Assembly: GCF_019443985.1 (NCBI RefSeq)
Contig: NZ_CP049303.1
Span: 930,001-994,000, forward strand
Direction of reading: 5' to 3'
Length of the DNA: 64,000 nucleotides
From: Liquorilactobacillus hordei DSM 19519
GTDB lineage: Bacteria; Bacillota; Bacilli; Lactobacillales; Lactobacillaceae
Numbering within the stretch: the stretch's first letter is position 1; each line of letters starts with the position of its first letter. Position numbers and translations under genes: made by a program. Under the pieces are notes generated by a model. That model was not told the DNA's origin, searched no databases, and saw only the letters and a program-made list of their open reading frames with translations. Below, piece after piece: positions 17,714 to 29,296 of the stretch.

Positions 17714-19156
17714 ATGGAACAGCGAAATTTAACGTTGTTAATGGACTTATACGAATTAACAATGGCTAATGGTTTTTTTAAGGAAGCACCGGATAAGGTT
17801 GGATATTTTGATTTGTATTTCAGAAAGGTCCCAGATGAGGGGGGTCTTGTTATATATGCTGGACTTACACAAGTTATCAAATATTTACGAGAATTAAAAT
17901 TTACGGATTCAGATATAAAATATTTAAAAACTCTCGGAATTTTTGCACCATCATTCTTAGAATACTTAAGTGTATTTGATTTTAAGTGTGATGTTTGGTC
18001 TGTAAAAGAAGGAACGCCAGTTTTTCCTAATGAACCATTAATAACAGTTAGAGGTCCACTTATCCAAACACAATTATTGGAAACAATGTTACTGAATATT
18101 ATCAATCATGAGTCCTTAATTGCTACTAAGGCTCGTCGAATATGTATGGTTGCTAAAGGAAGACCGGTGATGGAATTTGGTTCTCGCCGTGCTCAAGGAG
18201 CTGATGCAGCCACTTTTGGAGCTCGTGCCGCTGTTATTGGGGGTTGTATTGGAACAGCAAACGTATTAAGTGCAAAGCTTTTTGGATTAACACCGCTAGG
18301 GACAATGGCACACAGTTGGATACAGTCGTTTGAGTCTGAAGAAGCCGCTTTTGAGGCATGGTATCGAATTTATCCAAATAATTGTCTATTATTGGTAGAT
18401 ACTTATGATGTATTGAGTTCTGGAGTACCACATGCAATTGAAATTTTTAAAAAGTTAAAAGACAAAGGGATCAATGATCACATTGGGATTAGAATTGATT
18501 CTGGAGATATTACTTTTTTGACAAAAGCTGCTAGGGAGATGTTGGATCGAGCAGGATTTGCGAATGCAACGATCACTGTTTCAAACGCGTTAGATGAAGA
18601 TGTTATTCAAAATGTTTTAGAGGAAGGTGCTGCAATTGATAGTTTTGGAGTTGGAGAAAAGTTAATAACAGCTTCTTCAGATCCAGTACTAAGTGGTGTA
18701 TATAAGTTAGTTGCTACACAAGTTGAAGGCAAGATTACACCGAAAATAAAATTGAGTAATACGATTGAAAAAACGACCATTCCTGGCTTTAAGAAACTTT
18801 ATCGATTATATGATAGCAAGGGTAAAGCTGTAGGGGATTTAATGGGCCTGTTTGATGAAGTTAAGTTAAATGATGGTCATGTGTATAATTCAGATCCAAA
18901 CAAGACACAGCAAAAAAAGAAAATTAGTAATTTTAAGTTGGAACCGTTGAGAAAAAAGATTTTTGACAATGGTAAGTTGATTTATCATGAGCCAACGACA
19001 AATGAAGTTAAGGATTTTTCAAAAACAATGATAAGAGCTTTACCAGAATCTTGTTTACGATTAAAAAATCCAGATTTATATAATGTTTTTTGGACAAAAA
19101 CATTAAAAAATATGAGAACTGATATGATAGAAAAATATTCAGAAATGAATTCTTAA
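17714..19156 (+). CDS. pncB: Nicotinate phosphoribosyltransferase
   Basis: PncB makes nicotinate mononucleotide from nicotinate and PRPP, the first step of niacin salvage to NAD. ATG 17714 lies seven bases after GGGAG; ATG 17711 would be too close. 480 residues. Motifs include MDLYELTMANGFF at the N-terminus, RGPLIQTQLLET, MEFGSRRAQGADAA (PRPP and substrate site), LLVDTYDVL and IRIDSGD. The preceding niaR gene is its likely regulator. Lactobacilli usually cannot make NAD de novo, so this salvage gene is probably important. Confidence 0.96.
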   Translation: MEQRNLTLLMDLYELTMANGFFKEAPDKVGYFDLYFRKVPDEGGLVIYAGLTQVIKYLRELKFTDSDIKYLKTLGIFAPSFLEYLSVFDFKCDVWSVKEGTPVFPNEPLITVRGPLIQTQLLETMLLNIINHESLIATKARRICMVAKGRPVMEFGSRRAQGADAATFGARAAVIGGCIGTANVLSAKLFGLTPLGTMAHSWIQSFESEEAAFEAWYRIYPNNCLLLVDTYDVLSSGVPHAIEIFKKLKDKGINDHIGIRIDSGDITFLTKAAREMLDRAGFANATITVSNALDEDVIQNVLEEGAAIDSFGVGEKLITASSDPVLSGVYKLVATQVEGKITPKIKLSNTIEKTTIPGFKKLYRLYDSKGKAVGDLMGLFDEVKLNDGHVYNSDPNKTQQKKKISNFKLEPLRKKIFDNGKLIYHEPTTNEVKDFSKTMIRALPESCLRLKNPDLYNVFWTKTLKNMRTDMIEKYSEMNS

Positions 19157-19163
19157 AAGTGTA

Positions 19164-19177
19164 CGAAAGTATGTTCG
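19164..19177 (+). promoter_or_regulatory. LexA-type SOS box before uvrB
   Basis: CGAAAGTATGTTCG fits the Gram-positive SOS consensus CGAACRNRYGTTYG at 13 of 14 positions (A instead of C at position 5). It lies directly upstream of the -10, where a repressor would block RNA polymerase. Confidence 0.8.
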
Positions 19178-19180
19178 GTG

Positions 19181-19189
19181 TGGTAGAAT
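19181..19189 (+). promoter_or_regulatory. Extended -10 promoter of uvrBA
   Basis: TGGTAGAAT is a TGn extension plus TAGAAT, four bases after the SOS box. The predicted start site, about 19195-19197, falls at the first base of the hairpin that follows. Confidence 0.5.
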
Positions 19190-19194
19190 GAATG

Positions 19195-19236
19195 GGCGTG
19201 ATGGTGGATAATGAAGACCACTATCTACGCCTTTTT
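19195..19236 (+). terminator. Terminator-like hairpin between pncB and uvrB
   Basis: GGCGTGATGGTGG pairs with CCACTATCTACGCC (one bulge), then TTTTT. It can end pncB transcripts. It also lies at the very 5' end of any transcript made from the SOS-boxed promoter. Confidence 0.75.
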
Positions 19237-19262
19237 CATTTATTAATTAGGGGGTAGGATGA

Positions 19263-21266
19263 ATGATTGAACGACAAGACAATCATCAATTTGAACTAGT
19301 TTCTGCATATGAGCCCACAGGAGATCAGCCGAAAGCGATTGAAGAGCTTTCTTCGGGAATACTAGAAGGAGAAAAGGCCCAGATCCTTTTGGGAGCAACA
19401 GGAACAGGTAAAACATTCACAATATCGAATGTAATAAAAAATGTTAATAAACCTACCCTTGTTTTGGCACATAACAAGACATTAGCTGGGCAATTATATA
19501 GTGAATTCAAGGAGTTTTTTCCTAATAATGCTGTTGAATATTTCGTCAGTTATTATGATTACTATCAACCTGAAGCATATGTACCTTCAAGTGATACTTA
19601 TATTGAAAAAGATTCAAGTATTAATGACGAAATTGATAAATTACGACATTCAGCAACTAGTTCTTTGTTAGAAAGAAATGATGTAATCGTTGTTGCGTCT
19701 GTTTCTTCTATTTTTGGATTAGGAGATCCCAATGAGTATCAAAAACACACACTATCTTTACGAGTAGGGCAAGAATTAGAACGTGATAGGTTATTACGAC
19801 AATTAATTGATATCCAATTTGAAAGAAACGATATTGATTTTCAACGTGGCAGGTTTCGTGTTCACGGTGATATTGTAGAAATTTTTCCTGCTTCACGGGA
19901 TGAGCGAGCACTGCGCATTGAGTTCTTTGGAGATGAGATTGATCGTATTCGCGAAGTTGATGCACTTACAGGCGAGATTGTTGCGGAAAGAGAACATGTC
20001 TCAATCTTCCCGGCTACTCACTTTATGACAAATGAAGATATTATGGAAAAGGCTATTGATGGAATTCAAGAAGAACTACAAATCCGTCTGGCTGAATTAA
20101 AAGATCAGAACAAATTATTAGAAGCACAGCGATTGGAACAAAGAACAACATACGATATTGAAATGTTGCGTGAGATGGGGTATTGCTCTGGAATTGAGAA
20201 TTATTCGCGACACATGGATGGAAGAAAAACTGGTGAACCACCATATACTCTACTGGATTTCTTTCCAAAAGACTTTCTATTGGTAGTAGATGAATCACAC
20301 GTTACAATGCCACAGGTTCGAGGAATGTATAATGGCGATCGTGCACGCAAACAGATGTTGGTTGATTATGGATTTAGACTACCTAGTGCAATTGATAATC
20401 GGCCGTTGACACTGCATGAATTTGAGCAACATGTAAATCAGATTGTTTATATGTCGGCCACACCAGGGCCTTACGAGCAAGAACAGACAAATAAAATAGT
20501 ACAGCAAATCATCAGACCTACTGGACTGTTGGATCCTATAATTGAAGTCAGGCCAATTATGGGACAGATGGATGACCTGGTTGGTGAGATAAACAAGCGA
20601 ATTGAACGTAATGAAAGGGTCTTTGTAACCACACTGACTAAAAAAATGGCCGAAGATTTATCGGATTATCTTAAGGAATTGCAAATTAAAGGTAAATACC
20701 TGCATTCAGATATTAAGACCTTGGAGCGGACAAAAATTGTTAGGGATTTGCGATTAGGCGTTTTTGATGTTTTGGTTGGTATTAATCTGTTAAGAGAAGG
20801 AATTGATGTTCCCGAAGTTTCACTAGTTGCGATACTTGATGCCGACAAAGAAGGCTTCTTGAGAAGCGAGCGTTCATTGGTTCAAACAATTGGACGTGCT
20901 GCACGAAATGAGAATGGCCGAGTTATCATGTATGCCGATAAGATTACAGATTCGATGCAAGCTGCGATTGATGAAACAAAAAGAAGGCGCACAATCCAAC
21001 AGGAATATAATGAAGAACATCATATTACTCCGAGAACAATCAAGAAAAAGGTCCGTGATCTGATTTCCATTACTAAACCTGCAGAAGGTGGGAAGAAGAA
21101 ACAATCATTTACGGAACTTGAGTTTTATGATATGGAAAAGGACGATCAAAAAGAGATGTTGCTTAAATTAGAAGAACAGATGAGAGCTGCGGCTAAGCAA
21201 CTTGATTTTGAACAGGCAGCAACGTTGAGAGATACTATTATTGAATTGAAGGCGCGCATAAAATAG
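19263..21266 (+). CDS. uvrB: Excinuclease ABC subunit B
   Basis: UvrB is the helicase-like damage-verification subunit of nucleotide excision repair; it is loaded by UvrA and then recruits UvrC. 667 residues, ATG 19263. Walker [13 protein letters not shown] near residue 40, the beta-hairpin region [21 protein letters not shown] near 97-115, DESHVTMPQ, helicase motif [23 protein letters not shown], and a C-terminal UVR motif ([21 protein letters not shown]) that contacts UvrC. SOS control is indicated by the upstream box. uvrA follows 16 bases later. Confidence 0.98.
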   Translation: MIERQDNHQFELVSAYEPTGDQPKAIEELSSGILEGEKAQILLGATGTGKTFTISNVIKNVNKPTLVLAHNKTLAGQLYSEFKEFFPNNAVEYFVSYYDYYQPEAYVPSSDTYIEKDSSINDEIDKLRHSATSSLLERNDVIVVASVSSIFGLGDPNEYQKHTLSLRVGQELERDRLLRQLIDIQFERNDIDFQRGRFRVHGDIVEIFPASRDERALRIEFFGDEIDRIREVDALTGEIVAEREHVSIFPATHFMTNEDIMEKAIDGIQEELQIRLAELKDQNKLLEAQRLEQRTTYDIEMLREMGYCSGIENYSRHMDGRKTGEPPYTLLDFFPKDFLLVVDESHVTMPQVRGMYNGDRARKQMLVDYGFRLPSAIDNRPLTLHEFEQHVNQIVYMSATPGPYEQEQTNKIVQQIIRPTGLLDPIIEVRPIMGQMDDLVGEINKRIERNERVFVTTLTKKMAEDLSDYLKELQIKGKYLHSDIKTLERTKIVRDLRLGVFDVLVGINLLREGIDVPEVSLVAILDADKEGFLRSERSLVQTIGRAARNENGRVIMYADKITDSMQAAIDETKRRRTIQQEYNEEHHITPRTIKKKVRDLISITKPAEGGKKKQSFTELEFYDMEKDDQKEMLLKLEEQMRAAAKQLDFEQAATLRDTIIELKARIK

Positions 21267-21282
21267 AAAAGAGGAAGATAGT

Positions 21283-24114
21283 TTGGCACAAAATAAGATT
21301 GTTATTCATGGTGCAAGAGCCCACAATCTGAAGAATATTAATGTAACGATTCCTAAGGATAAGCTAGTTGTAATCACAGGATTATCCGGCTCAGGGAAAA
21401 GTTCACTTGCATTTGATACATTGTACGCGGAAGGACAAAGACGATATGTTGAGAGTTTGTCTGCCTATGCACGTCAGTTTTTAGGACAAATGGATAAACC
21501 AGATGTTGACTCTATTGATGGTTTATCACCTGCAATTTCAATTGATCAAAAAACAACTTCAAAAAATCCGCGCTCAACGGTAGGAACTGTAACAGAAATT
21601 AATGATTATCTCCGTCTCTTATGGGCACGTGTAGGAACCCCTTATTGTCCAAATGATGGGCATGAGATTACAAGTCAATCTCCAGAACAGATGGTAGACA
21701 GAATATTATCCTTACCGGAGAGGACAAAAGTACAAATTTTATCACCAATTATTCGTGAAAAAAAAGGACAACATAAAAAAATTTTTGAGAAAATTAAGCG
21801 TGATGGTTTTGTCAGGGTCCGTGTTGATGGCGAAGTTTTAGATATTGGTGATGAATTTGATTTAGATAAAAACAAAAAACATACTATTGAGGTTGTTGTA
21901 GATCGTGTAGTCATCAAAGATGGAATCAGATCACGCTTATTTGATTCTTTTGAAGCGGCACTTCGTTTATCGGATGGCTATGCAAGTGCTGATATTGGTA
22001 GTGAAAAATTATTACAATTTTCTGAAAACTTTGCGTGTCCTTATTGTGGTTTTACGATTGGTGAATTAGAACCAAGATTATTTTCATTTAATGCTCCTTT
22101 TGGTGCTTGCCCAGAATGTGATGGACTGGGAATGAAACTTGAAGTGGACCTTGATTTAGTGATTCCTGATAGTTCCAAGACTCTTAGAGAAGGTGCAATT
22201 GAGCCTTGGAATCCAATAAGTTCACAATATTATCCAATGATGCTAGAACAAATGTGTCAGGCGTTTGACATTGCGATGGATGTGCCCTTTGATAAGTTAC
22301 CTAAAAAAGATCAGGAAGTTGTGTTATATGGTGCAGGTGAAAAAACATTCCACTTTCATTACGAGAATGATTTCGGAGGAGTTAGGGATGTTGATGCTAA
22401 GTTTGAGGGTGTGATTCCAAATATTGAACGACGGTATCACGAAACAAACAGCGATTTTACCAGGGATGTCATGCGTAAGTATATGACAAGTTTAACCTGT
22501 CAGGCATGTCAAGGATATCGTTTGAATCGTAAGGCACTTGCCGTCCAAATTAACGGAAGACATATCGGACAAGTCTCTGAAGAAAATATTGAAGCTGCGT
22601 TGAAATTCTTTGAAAAGCTAGAGTTTAATGAGCAAGATACTGCAATTGCACAGCCGATTTTAAAGGAAATTAAGGATCGGTTAACTTTCTTAATTAATGT
22701 TGGTCTTGCATACTTAACACTTAGCCGTTCAGCTCGGACCCTTTCTGGGGGGGAAGCTCAACGAATTAGGTTAGCAACACAGATTGGTTCGAACTTATCT
22801 GGGGTATTGTATATTCTTGATGAACCTTCAATTGGACTACACCAAAGGGATAACGATCGCTTAATTGATTCCTTGAAGAAAATGAGAGATCTTGGAAATA
22901 CTTTGATAGTTGTTGAACACGATGAAGATACAATGAGAGCTGCTGATTATTTAATTGATATTGGTCCAGGTGCAGGTAATGACGGGGGACAGGTAATGGC
23001 AGCAGGAACACCCAAACAAGTTGCTAGAACTACTAAGTCATTGACAGGTCAATATTTAGCAGGTAAAAAACATATTCCGATACCTGAGGAAAGACGTAAT
23101 GGAAATGGGAAGAAAATTACAATAAAAGGTGCAAGTGAGAATAATTTAAAGAACATTGATGTCGATTTTCCTCTAGGTACATTTATTGCCGTTACAGGTG
23201 TGTCTGGTTCGGGCAAATCCACACTAGTTAATATGATCTTGAAGCGTGCTTTGGCACAAAAATTAAATAATAATTCTGAAAAACCTGGTAAATATAGAGA
23301 GATTCTCGGAGTTGAAGCACTTGAAAAAGTCATTAATATTGATCAAAGTCCGATTGGGAGAACTCCGCGTAGTAATCCTGCTACTTATACGAGTGTTTTT
23401 GACGATGTGCGTGATTTGTTTGCACAAACAAATGCTGCAAAAATGCATGGCTATAGCAAGGGTCGTTTCAGTTTTAACGTTAAGGGCGGTCGCTGTGAAG
23501 CATGTAAGGGTGACGGAATTATCAAAATTGAGATGAATTTTTTACCAGATGTATACGTTCCATGTGAAGTCTGTCATGGTGCGCGCTATAACTCTGAAAC
23601 ATTGGAAGTTGAATACAAGGGTAAAAATATTGCACAAGTATTAGATATGACAGTCGAGGAAGCATTAGAATTTTTTGGTGCAATCCCTAAAATTAAACGG
23701 AAGCTACAGACGATTGTTGATGTAGGACTCGGGTATGTTCAATTAGGACAGCCTGCAACAACATTATCTGGTGGTGAGGCACAAAGAATGAAGCTTGCAT
23801 CGGAGCTGCATCGTAAGTCAGATGGGAAAACTTTCTATATTTTAGATGAACCGACCACTGGGTTGCATACGGATGATATTAAGAACCTATTGCGTGTTCT
23901 GGTGAGATTGGTTGATTCAGGAAATACTGTTTTAGTAATTGAGCATAATTTAGATGTTATAAAAACAGCAGACTATCTGATCGATCTTGGACCAGAAGGT
24001 GGCGAAGGTGGTGGAACAATTATTGGTACCGGTACACCAGAAGAACTTTCTAAAAATCCGGCAAGTTATACAGGCAAATATCTTAAAATTGTATTAGATA
24101 GGTTTAAAGATTAG
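21283..24114 (+). CDS. uvrA: Excinuclease ABC subunit A
   Basis: The DNA-damage-recognition ATPase of nucleotide excision repair. TTG 21283 follows GAGGAAGA; 943 residues. It contains two ABC ATPase modules: Walker [14 protein letters not shown] near residue 33 and [12 protein letters not shown] near 643, signatures [14 protein letters not shown] and [14 protein letters not shown]. Zinc fingers are CPYCGF...CPECDG, and CEACKGDG...CEVCHG in the second half. Length and motifs are canonical. Co-transcribed with uvrB. Confidence 0.98.
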   Translation: MAQNKIVIHGARAHNLKNINVTIPKDKLVVITGLSGSGKSSLAFDTLYAEGQRRYVESLSAYARQFLGQMDKPDVDSIDGLSPAISIDQKTTSKNPRSTVGTVTEINDYLRLLWARVGTPYCPNDGHEITSQSPEQMVDRILSLPERTKVQILSPIIREKKGQHKKIFEKIKRDGFVRVRVDGEVLDIGDEFDLDKNKKHTIEVVVDRVVIKDGIRSRLFDSFEAALRLSDGYASADIGSEKLLQFSENFACPYCGFTIGELEPRLFSFNAPFGACPECDGLGMKLEVDLDLVIPDSSKTLREGAIEPWNPISSQYYPMMLEQMCQAFDIAMDVPFDKLPKKDQEVVLYGAGEKTFHFHYENDFGGVRDVDAKFEGVIPNIERRYHETNSDFTRDVMRKYMTSLTCQACQGYRLNRKALAVQINGRHIGQVSEENIEAALKFFEKLEFNEQDTAIAQPILKEIKDRLTFLINVGLAYLTLSRSARTLSGGEAQRIRLATQIGSNLSGVLYILDEPSIGLHQRDNDRLIDSLKKMRDLGNTLIVVEHDEDTMRAADYLIDIGPGAGNDGGQVMAAGTPKQVARTTKSLTGQYLAGKKHIPIPEERRNGNGKKITIKGASENNLKNIDVDFPLGTFIAVTGVSGSGKSTLVNMILKRALAQKLNNNSEKPGKYREILGVEALEKVINIDQSPIGRTPRSNPATYTSVFDDVRDLFAQTNAAKMHGYSKGRFSFNVKGGRCEACKGDGIIKIEMNFLPDVYVPCEVCHGARYNSETLEVEYKGKNIAQVLDMTVEEALEFFGAIPKIKRKLQTIVDVGLGYVQLGQPATTLSGGEAQRMKLASELHRKSDGKTFYILDEPTTGLHTDDIKNLLRVLVRLVDSGNTVLVIEHNLDVIKTADYLIDLGPEGGEGGGTIIGTGTPEELSKNPASYTGKYLKIVLDRFKD

Positions 24115-24184
24115 TGGGTATTGCTTTTTGTTAGCAAAATGCTAGAGTTAAGAAGTAATCACAATTAGATTGGAGTGTTTAATG

Positions 24185-24655
24185 ATGGCAGAAGTTGAAA
24201 GTTTTACGCTAGATCATACAGCTGTTAAAGCACCTTATGTGCGATTAATTACAGTTGAAGAAGGAAAAAAAGGTGACAAGATTTCAAATTATGATTTGCG
24301 ATTGGTACAGCCAAATGAGAATGCTATTCCAACTGCGGGTCTGCATACGATTGAGCATATGCTAGCAGGATATTTACGTGACCGGATGGATGGTGTGATT
24401 GACTGTTCTCCATTTGGATGCCGGACAGGTTTTCATCTTATTGTTTGGGGTGAACAAGATACAACAGATGTTGCAAAAGCACTGAAAGGTTCACTGGAAC
24501 AAATTGTCAATTCTACTTGGGATGATGTTCAAGGAACAGATATTACTAGTTGTGGAAATTACCGCGATCATTCACTTTTTTCTGCTAAGGAATGGTGCAA
24601 GAAGATTCTTGCGGAAGGAATTTCAGCAGACGCCTTTGAACGTAAGGTAGTTTAA
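24185..24655 (+). CDS. luxS: S-ribosylhomocysteine lyase LuxS
   Basis: LuxS cleaves S-ribosylhomocysteine to homocysteine and DPD, the AI-2 precursor, as part of the activated methyl cycle. I choose ATG 24185 ([20 protein letters not shown]), nine bases after GGAG; ATG 24182 is an alternative. 156 residues. Metal ligands appear in HTIEHML and [11 protein letters not shown], and the catalytic Cys in [10 protein letters not shown]. It stands alone between uvrA and rapZ, with no methyl-cycle partner gene (such as pfs) nearby. Confidence 0.97.
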   Translation: MAEVESFTLDHTAVKAPYVRLITVEEGKKGDKISNYDLRLVQPNENAIPTAGLHTIEHMLAGYLRDRMDGVIDCSPFGCRTGFHLIVWGEQDTTDVAKALKGSLEQIVNSTWDDVQGTDITSCGNYRDHSLFSAKEWCKKILAEGISADAFERKVV

Positions 24656-24669
24656 AAAAATATTATTGA

Positions 24670-24714
24670 GAGGAGCTGGGTCAAAAGTTAAATTTTGATT
24701 TAGCTCCTTCTTGA
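24670..24714 (+). repeat. Repeat copy R2 (terminator hairpin only)
   Basis: AGGAGCTGGGTCAAAA (24671-24686) pairs with TTTTGATTTAGCTCCT (24693-24708). This is the terminal hairpin of the repeat family; the upstream AACACGTTTATAC block is missing here. It terminates luxS. Confidence 0.75.
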
Positions 24715-24853
24715 TATTTTCCAGCTAATCTGCGAATTACTCGTTGTAAACTAATGCAGACATAATCTTTACATTAATATTCGAATTTTATGACGTATAG
24801 TTAGCGTGGTTGTTCGGTAATGCTGGTAAAAAGTCGCTATGACATGCGTGGTA

Positions 24854-24862
24854 TGTTATAAT
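24854..24862 (+). promoter_or_regulatory. Extended -10 promoter of rapZ operon
   Basis: TGTTATAAT is a perfect -10 with TGn extension, 33 bases before the rapZ start. No convincing -35. Confidence 0.5.
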
Positions 24863-24895
24863 GGCGAAAGGTTAATTAATGGAGGTTTGAATAAA

Positions 24896-25780
24896 ATGAA
24901 AGAGCCATTAAAACTTGTTGTAGTAACTGGGATGAGTGGTGCAGGAAAGACTGTAGCAGTGCAGAGTTTTGAAGATTTGGGATATTTTTGCATTGATAAT
25001 ATGCCGCCATCTTTATTACCTAAATTTTGGGAGCTAGTTCGTGAATCGGGTAAAATCAATAAGGTTGCACTTGTAATTGATTTGCGATCACGTGCATTTT
25101 ATGACGAAATAATTGAACTAATAAGAAACTTAGGCAGTGATAATGTTATAGATACAAAGATTCTTTTTTTAGATGCCTCTGATGAAGAGTTAGTTGCGCG
25201 TTATAAAGAAACCAGACGTTCCCATCCGCTTGCCATGGAAGGTAGATTAATGGATGGAATCAATCTGGAAAGAGATTTATTGAAGGATATGCGGATGAAG
25301 GCTCAATTTGTGGTAGATACCAGTAAATTGACACCGAGACAGTTACGCGAGGAAATTTTTAGAAATTTTGAAACTAGCGCAGAGACAGCATTTCATATCG
25401 AGGTCATGTCATTTGGGTTCAAGTATGGAGTACCTATTGATGCAGATATCGTGATGGATGTGCGTTTTTTGCCAAATCCATATTACATTGATGATTTGAA
25501 AAAGAAGACAGGGCTTGATAAGGCTGTCTATGATTATGTAATGAATTCTGACAAAACCGAAGAATTTTATACACATTTTATTACACTACTTCAGACCATT
25601 ATTCCTGGATATAAAGATGAAGGAAAAACAAGTCTGACAATCGCAATTGGATGTACAGGAGGGCAACATCGCTCGGTGGCTTTATCTAAGAGAATTGGTG
25701 AAGCCTTGAAGAAAGATTATCCTGTAAGAATTTCACATCGCGATATTGAACGACGGAAGGAGACAGTCAATCGCTCATGA
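24896..25780 (+). CDS. rapZ: RapZ/YvcJ nucleotide-binding protein
   Basis: A 294-residue P-loop protein. The start is ATG 24896 after GGAGG, not the longer in-frame extension. Walker A GMSGAGKT at residues 12-19, then [22 protein letters not shown] and the C-terminal [20 protein letters not shown] typical of the family. E. coli RapZ controls decay of the GlmZ sRNA; B. subtilis YvcJ hydrolyses nucleotides and affects competence. The role in lactobacilli is not settled. It overlaps yvcK by ATGA. Confidence 0.95.
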   Translation: MKEPLKLVVVTGMSGAGKTVAVQSFEDLGYFCIDNMPPSLLPKFWELVRESGKINKVALVIDLRSRAFYDEIIELIRNLGSDNVIDTKILFLDASDEELVARYKETRRSHPLAMEGRLMDGINLERDLLKDMRMKAQFVVDTSKLTPRQLREEIFRNFETSAETAFHIEVMSFGFKYGVPIDADIVMDVRFLPNPYYIDDLKKKTGLDKAVYDYVMNSDKTEEFYTHFITLLQTIIPGYKDEGKTSLTIAIGCTGGQHRSVALSKRIGEALKKDYPVRISHRDIERRKETVNRS

Positions 25781-26796
25781 CGAAGCACTTATTAAGGAAA
25801 CAGCGTCCAAATATTGTTGTTATTGGTGGTGGGACCGGGCTTCCAGTAATTTTAAAAGCTTTAAGAAGAAAAAATGCAGATATCACAGCGGTTGTAACTG
25901 TGGCGGATGATGGTGGTTCATCTGGAATAATCAGAGATTATATTAATGTAGTTCCACCTGGTGATATTCGTAATGTTTTGGTAGCACTATCCGATTTACC
26001 TGAAATTTATAAAAATATTTTTCAGTATAGATTTGATTCGAAGGACCAATTTTTTTCAGGTCATGCAATTGGAAATTTGATAATTGCTGCGCTATCAGAA
26101 ATGAATGATAGTGGAATTTTTAATGCAGTTCAAGAACTAACCGCTATGATGAAAGTAGAGGGGCATGTATATCCAGCATCAAATTATCCATTAGTTTTAA
26201 ATGCAAGATTTAAAGATGGTTCTGTGACATCTGGTGAATCAGAAATTTCGGCTGCAGGAAAAACAATTGATAAAGTTTGGGTTTCTAGATCAAATAATGA
26301 AGCTCCTGAGGCAGTTCCCGAAGTAATCGATGCCATAATGGATGCAGACCAAATCGTTTTGGGACCTGGTAGTTTATTTACCAGTATTTTACCAAATTTA
26401 ATGATTTCAAATGTTGGTAAAGCTGTTTGTAAAACAAATGCAGAAGTAATATATATTTGTAATATCATGACACAAAAGGGTGAAACAGAACATTTTACAG
26501 ATGCAGATCATGTGCGTGTTTTGCATCAACATTTAGGAATGAACTTTATTGATACTGTTCTTGTTAATACTGAACCTGTGCCAAATGATTATATGGATCA
26601 GCAAAAGTATGATGAATACTTGTATCAGGTTAAACATGACTTCAATGGGTTACGAAGTTTAGGATGCAGAGTTGTTTCCAATAATTTTTTGGAGCTTAGA
26701 AATCATGGTGTATTTCATAACGGTAGCCAAGTTGTAGATGAGTTACTTGGGTTAACAAGTCGACCACTATCATGGATGGATAGTGAATTGAATTAG
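25777..26796 (+). CDS. yvcK: YvcK-family protein (gluconeogenesis factor)
   Basis: A 339-residue protein of the CofD/YvcK fold: [16 protein letters not shown] near the N-terminus, [39 protein letters not shown] and [15 protein letters not shown]. In B. subtilis YvcK binds UDP-sugars, is needed for growth on gluconeogenic carbon and affects cell shape and PBP1 localisation. The start ATG overlaps the rapZ stop (ATGA), so the two are coupled. Confidence 0.95.
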   Translation: MTKHLLRKQRPNIVVIGGGTGLPVILKALRRKNADITAVVTVADDGGSSGIIRDYINVVPPGDIRNVLVALSDLPEIYKNIFQYRFDSKDQFFSGHAIGNLIIAALSEMNDSGIFNAVQELTAMMKVEGHVYPASNYPLVLNARFKDGSVTSGESEISAAGKTIDKVWVSRSNNEAPEAVPEVIDAIMDADQIVLGPGSLFTSILPNLMISNVGKAVCKTNAEVIYICNIMTQKGETEHFTDADHVRVLHQHLGMNFIDTVLVNTEPVPNDYMDQQKYDEYLYQVKHDFNGLRSLGCRVVSNNFLELRNHGVFHNGSQVVDELLGLTSRPLSWMDSELN

Positions 26797-26818
26797 AATA
26801 TTTTAAGGGGGTGGTTGC

Positions 26819-27763
26819 ATGTCTTATGCAAGTGATGTTAAGAAAGAATTGACAACGCTTGAGGTTCACTTTGGAAATGCAAAAGCTGAATTGATGGCAC
26901 TCATTCGAATGAATGGTTCACTAAGTCTTGTAAACCATCATTTTGTGTTAAATATTCAGACTGAGAATCCAGCGATTGCGCGCAGGATATATCAGCTTCT
27001 AAAAAAGTTTTATGATGTTGAGAGTGAATTGTTAGTAAGACGAAAAATGAAATTAAAGAAAAATAATTTGTACATTGTTCGTTTGAAGACTGGTAGCGAA
27101 CAAGTCTTGAAAGATCTTGACATACTTGATGGCTTTCAGTTAAAGACAGGTGTTCCACTTGACTTTTTAGAAGATGATGCAAAAATTAGATCATATTTAA
27201 GAGGGGCCTTTTTAGCAGCAGGTTCGGTTAATAACCCCGAAACAAGTCGATATCATTTAGAAATTTATTCCTTGTATGAGGAACAAAATGATGTGATTTG
27301 TGATTTAATAAATAAATATGGATTGAATGCACGAAAAACGGAAAGACGTAGTGGATATATTACTTATCTAAAAGAAGCAGAAAAAATTGCTGACTTTTTA
27401 TCATTAATTGGTGCTACGAGTTCAATGCTTAAGTTTGAAGATATTAGAATTGTGCGTGATATGCGCAACTCAGTTAATCGAATTGTTAACTGCGAGAATG
27501 CGAATATGAATAAAGTTGCTGACGCAGCCAAGCATCAAATTGAAAATATTGAATTTATTGATAATAATTATGGAATTAATAAGTTACCACCTAAGATTCA
27601 AGATATTGCGCGTGCAAGGCTCACACATCCCGAAGTTAGTTTAAAAGAATTGGGTGATTTAGTTGAAAATGGACCAATTTCTAAATCGGGAGTTAATCAC
27701 CGTTTACGGAAGATAAATGAATTAGCGGAGCAGTTAAGAAATGGTAATGAAATATTAAATTAG
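26819..27763 (+). CDS. whiA: WhiA sporulation/division regulator homolog
   Basis: A 314-residue WhiA with an N-terminal LAGLIDADG-like domain ([16 protein letters not shown]...[40 protein letters not shown]) and a C-terminal helix-turn-helix ([28 protein letters not shown]... [20 protein letters not shown]). It controls sporulation in Streptomyces and supports division and chromosome segregation in Firmicutes. Third gene of the rapZ-yvcK-whiA operon, with GGGGGTGG before the start. Confidence 0.97.
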   Translation: MSYASDVKKELTTLEVHFGNAKAELMALIRMNGSLSLVNHHFVLNIQTENPAIARRIYQLLKKFYDVESELLVRRKMKLKKNNLYIVRLKTGSEQVLKDLDILDGFQLKTGVPLDFLEDDAKIRSYLRGAFLAAGSVNNPETSRYHLEIYSLYEEQNDVICDLINKYGLNARKTERRSGYITYLKEAEKIADFLSLIGATSSMLKFEDIRIVRDMRNSVNRIVNCENANMNKVADAAKHQIENIEFIDNNYGINKLPPKIQDIARARLTHPEVSLKELGDLVENGPISKSGVNHRLRKINELAEQLRNGNEILN

Positions 27764-27776
27764 AGAAGCGTTAAAC

Positions 27777-27858
27777 AAAAAAAGATGCTGAATCAAATTC
27801 AATTTTTGATTCAGCATCTTTTTTATTACATATAAAAGTATTCCATAATTCAAAATTC
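27777..27858 (-). repeat. Repeat copy R3, split by the ISL3 element
   Basis: A near-perfect hairpin (AAAAGATGCTGAATCAAA with TTTGATTCAGCATCTTTT) ends whiA. The sequence after it, through CATAATTCAAAATTC, is the minus-oriented repeat body. The remainder (TTTGTCTAACTTTGAATT) resumes at 29305 beyond the IS, matching the uninterrupted order in copy R6. Confidence 0.75.
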
Positions 27859-29296
27859 GGCTCTAAAATATTGGGTGTTGATGAACTTCCATCAACACCC
27901 AATTTTCATGTACAATAAAAGGACAAGTTCCCAAATGCACCACCACATACCAACCAAAGTAAAAGTAAAGGCAAGTGAGAAAACATGTCCCAAGACTATT
28001 CTATCGAAAATATACTTCAAATCCAAGACCCAAATATTAAATGTATCAGTATTGACAATTCTGATCCCAAGAAACAAGTCATTCATGCCAAATTAACTTA
28101 TTCGATAAAGCGCTGTCCACTTTGTGGCCAATCCCAAGTAGTCCGTTTTGGAACTAATTTGATCAACGTCAGGATGCCACCTATCAAAGAACGACCAGTT
28201 ATCTTAAAACTGCTTAAACAACGTTATCTGTGCAAAAGAGGGCAACATACTTTTAGTGCTGAAACGTCGCTAGTTAAACCACACTGTCAAATCTCAGAAG
28301 ATACCAAACAGATGATTATTCTACAGCTTACTAAAGATCGTAGTATTACTGATATTGCAGAGGAATTAAATGTTTCACCAGTGGCAGTTAATCGAGTACT
28401 TGATTCATTAGCGATTCAGACTAAGACCGCCTTGCTTACCTTACCAACTACGTTGTGTTTTGATGAATTTCGCTCCACTGGTCATCAGATGAGTTTTATT
28501 GCCATTGATGGTGATACACATCGGCTAGTTTCTGTTTTACCTAATCGCCTTAATCGAAGTATCCAAAATCACTTTGAAAGTAACTATTCCTTAGCTGAAC
28601 GTAGGAAAGTTAAACAAGTAGTTATTGATTTCAATGCACAGTATCAATCCGTAATTCACATAATTTTTCCAGAAGCAAAAGTTATCGCCGATAACTTTCA
28701 TCTAGTTCAAATGGGACTCCAAGCACTGAACCAGACACGCGTACAGTTAATGCATCGATTCACTCAAAATTCACGAGAATATCGAGTTCTCAAACATCAC
28801 TGGCGTTTATTTTTAAAAACTTATTCTGGCTTAAATCAACGTAAACCACAATGGTTTGCGCATTTAAAGAACTGGTTCACCCAAGAACAATTAGTCTGGC
28901 AAGGTCTTGAGTTAGATTCAACCTACCAACACACTTACTTCGTTGCGCATTCCCTAGTTGATGCCTTAAGAAAGCGTGATTATTTAAAGTTCATTAAAAC
29001 ACTAAATCGAGCTGACAAAGTCAGCCCACAGCTTGAAACTACAATAAAGACCTATCGCAAATATCTACCATTAATTAAAAACATGATGGCAAGCAACTAT
29101 TCAAATGGCCCACTAGAAGGTGTTAATCGCAAAATCAAACAAATTAAACGCACGGCATACGGCTATAGAAACTGGTCACATTTTTACACCCGGATTAGAA
29201 TTGAATTTACGATTCGAATAAAAAAAAGAAAACCAATTCGAAAATGAATTGATTTTCTTTTAAAAATTTCCCATCAACAGCGGTTGACAAAGAGCC
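27859..29296 (+). mobile_element. ISL3-family insertion sequence with 8-bp target duplication
   Basis: The element begins GGCTCT (27859) and ends AGAGCC (29296), 1438 bases. The imperfect terminal repeats of ~25 bases share GGCTCT and TGTTGATG at matching positions. The flanks carry an identical direct repeat CAAAATTC (27851-27858 and 29297-29304), the 8-bp duplication expected of ISL3. A perfect hairpin just inside the left end (GGGTGTTGATG with CATCAACACCC) may block transcription entering from outside. The transposase appears intact. Confidence 0.93.
27985..29247 (+). CDS. ISL3-family transposase
   Basis: A 420-residue DDE transposase. The N-terminal zinc-finger-like region (RCPLCGQ...YLCKRGQHTF) and an HTH (ITDIAEELNVSPVAVNRVLDSL) are followed by the catalytic core with DEFRSTGHQMSFIAIDGDT, VIDFNAQY, VIADNFHLVQMGLQALNQTR and the C-terminal Glu in SNGPLEGVNRKIKQIKRTAYGYRNW. 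No frameshift or internal stop, so it may be active. It lies between whiA and clpP and replaces nothing essential. Confidence 0.95.
   Translation: MSQDYSIENILQIQDPNIKCISIDNSDPKKQVIHAKLTYSIKRCPLCGQSQVVRFGTNLINVRMPPIKERPVILKLLKQRYLCKRGQHTFSAETSLVKPHCQISEDTKQMIILQLTKDRSITDIAEELNVSPVAVNRVLDSLAIQTKTALLTLPTTLCFDEFRSTGHQMSFIAIDGDTHRLVSVLPNRLNRSIQNHFESNYSLAERRKVKQVVIDFNAQYQSVIHIIFPEAKVIADNFHLVQMGLQALNQTRVQLMHRFTQNSREYRVLKHHWRLFLKTYSGLNQRKPQWFAHLKNWFTQEQLVWQGLELDSTYQHTYFVAHSLVDALRKRDYLKFIKTLNRADKVSPQLETTIKTYRKYLPLIKNMMASNYSNGPLEGVNRKIKQIKRTAYGYRNWSHFYTRIRIEFTIRIKKRKPIRK

Noticed and set aside
27875..28096. Small genes overlapping the left end of the ISL3 element
   Set aside because: They are frames across the IS terminal repeat and the transposase start, with no ribosome-binding site or known family.
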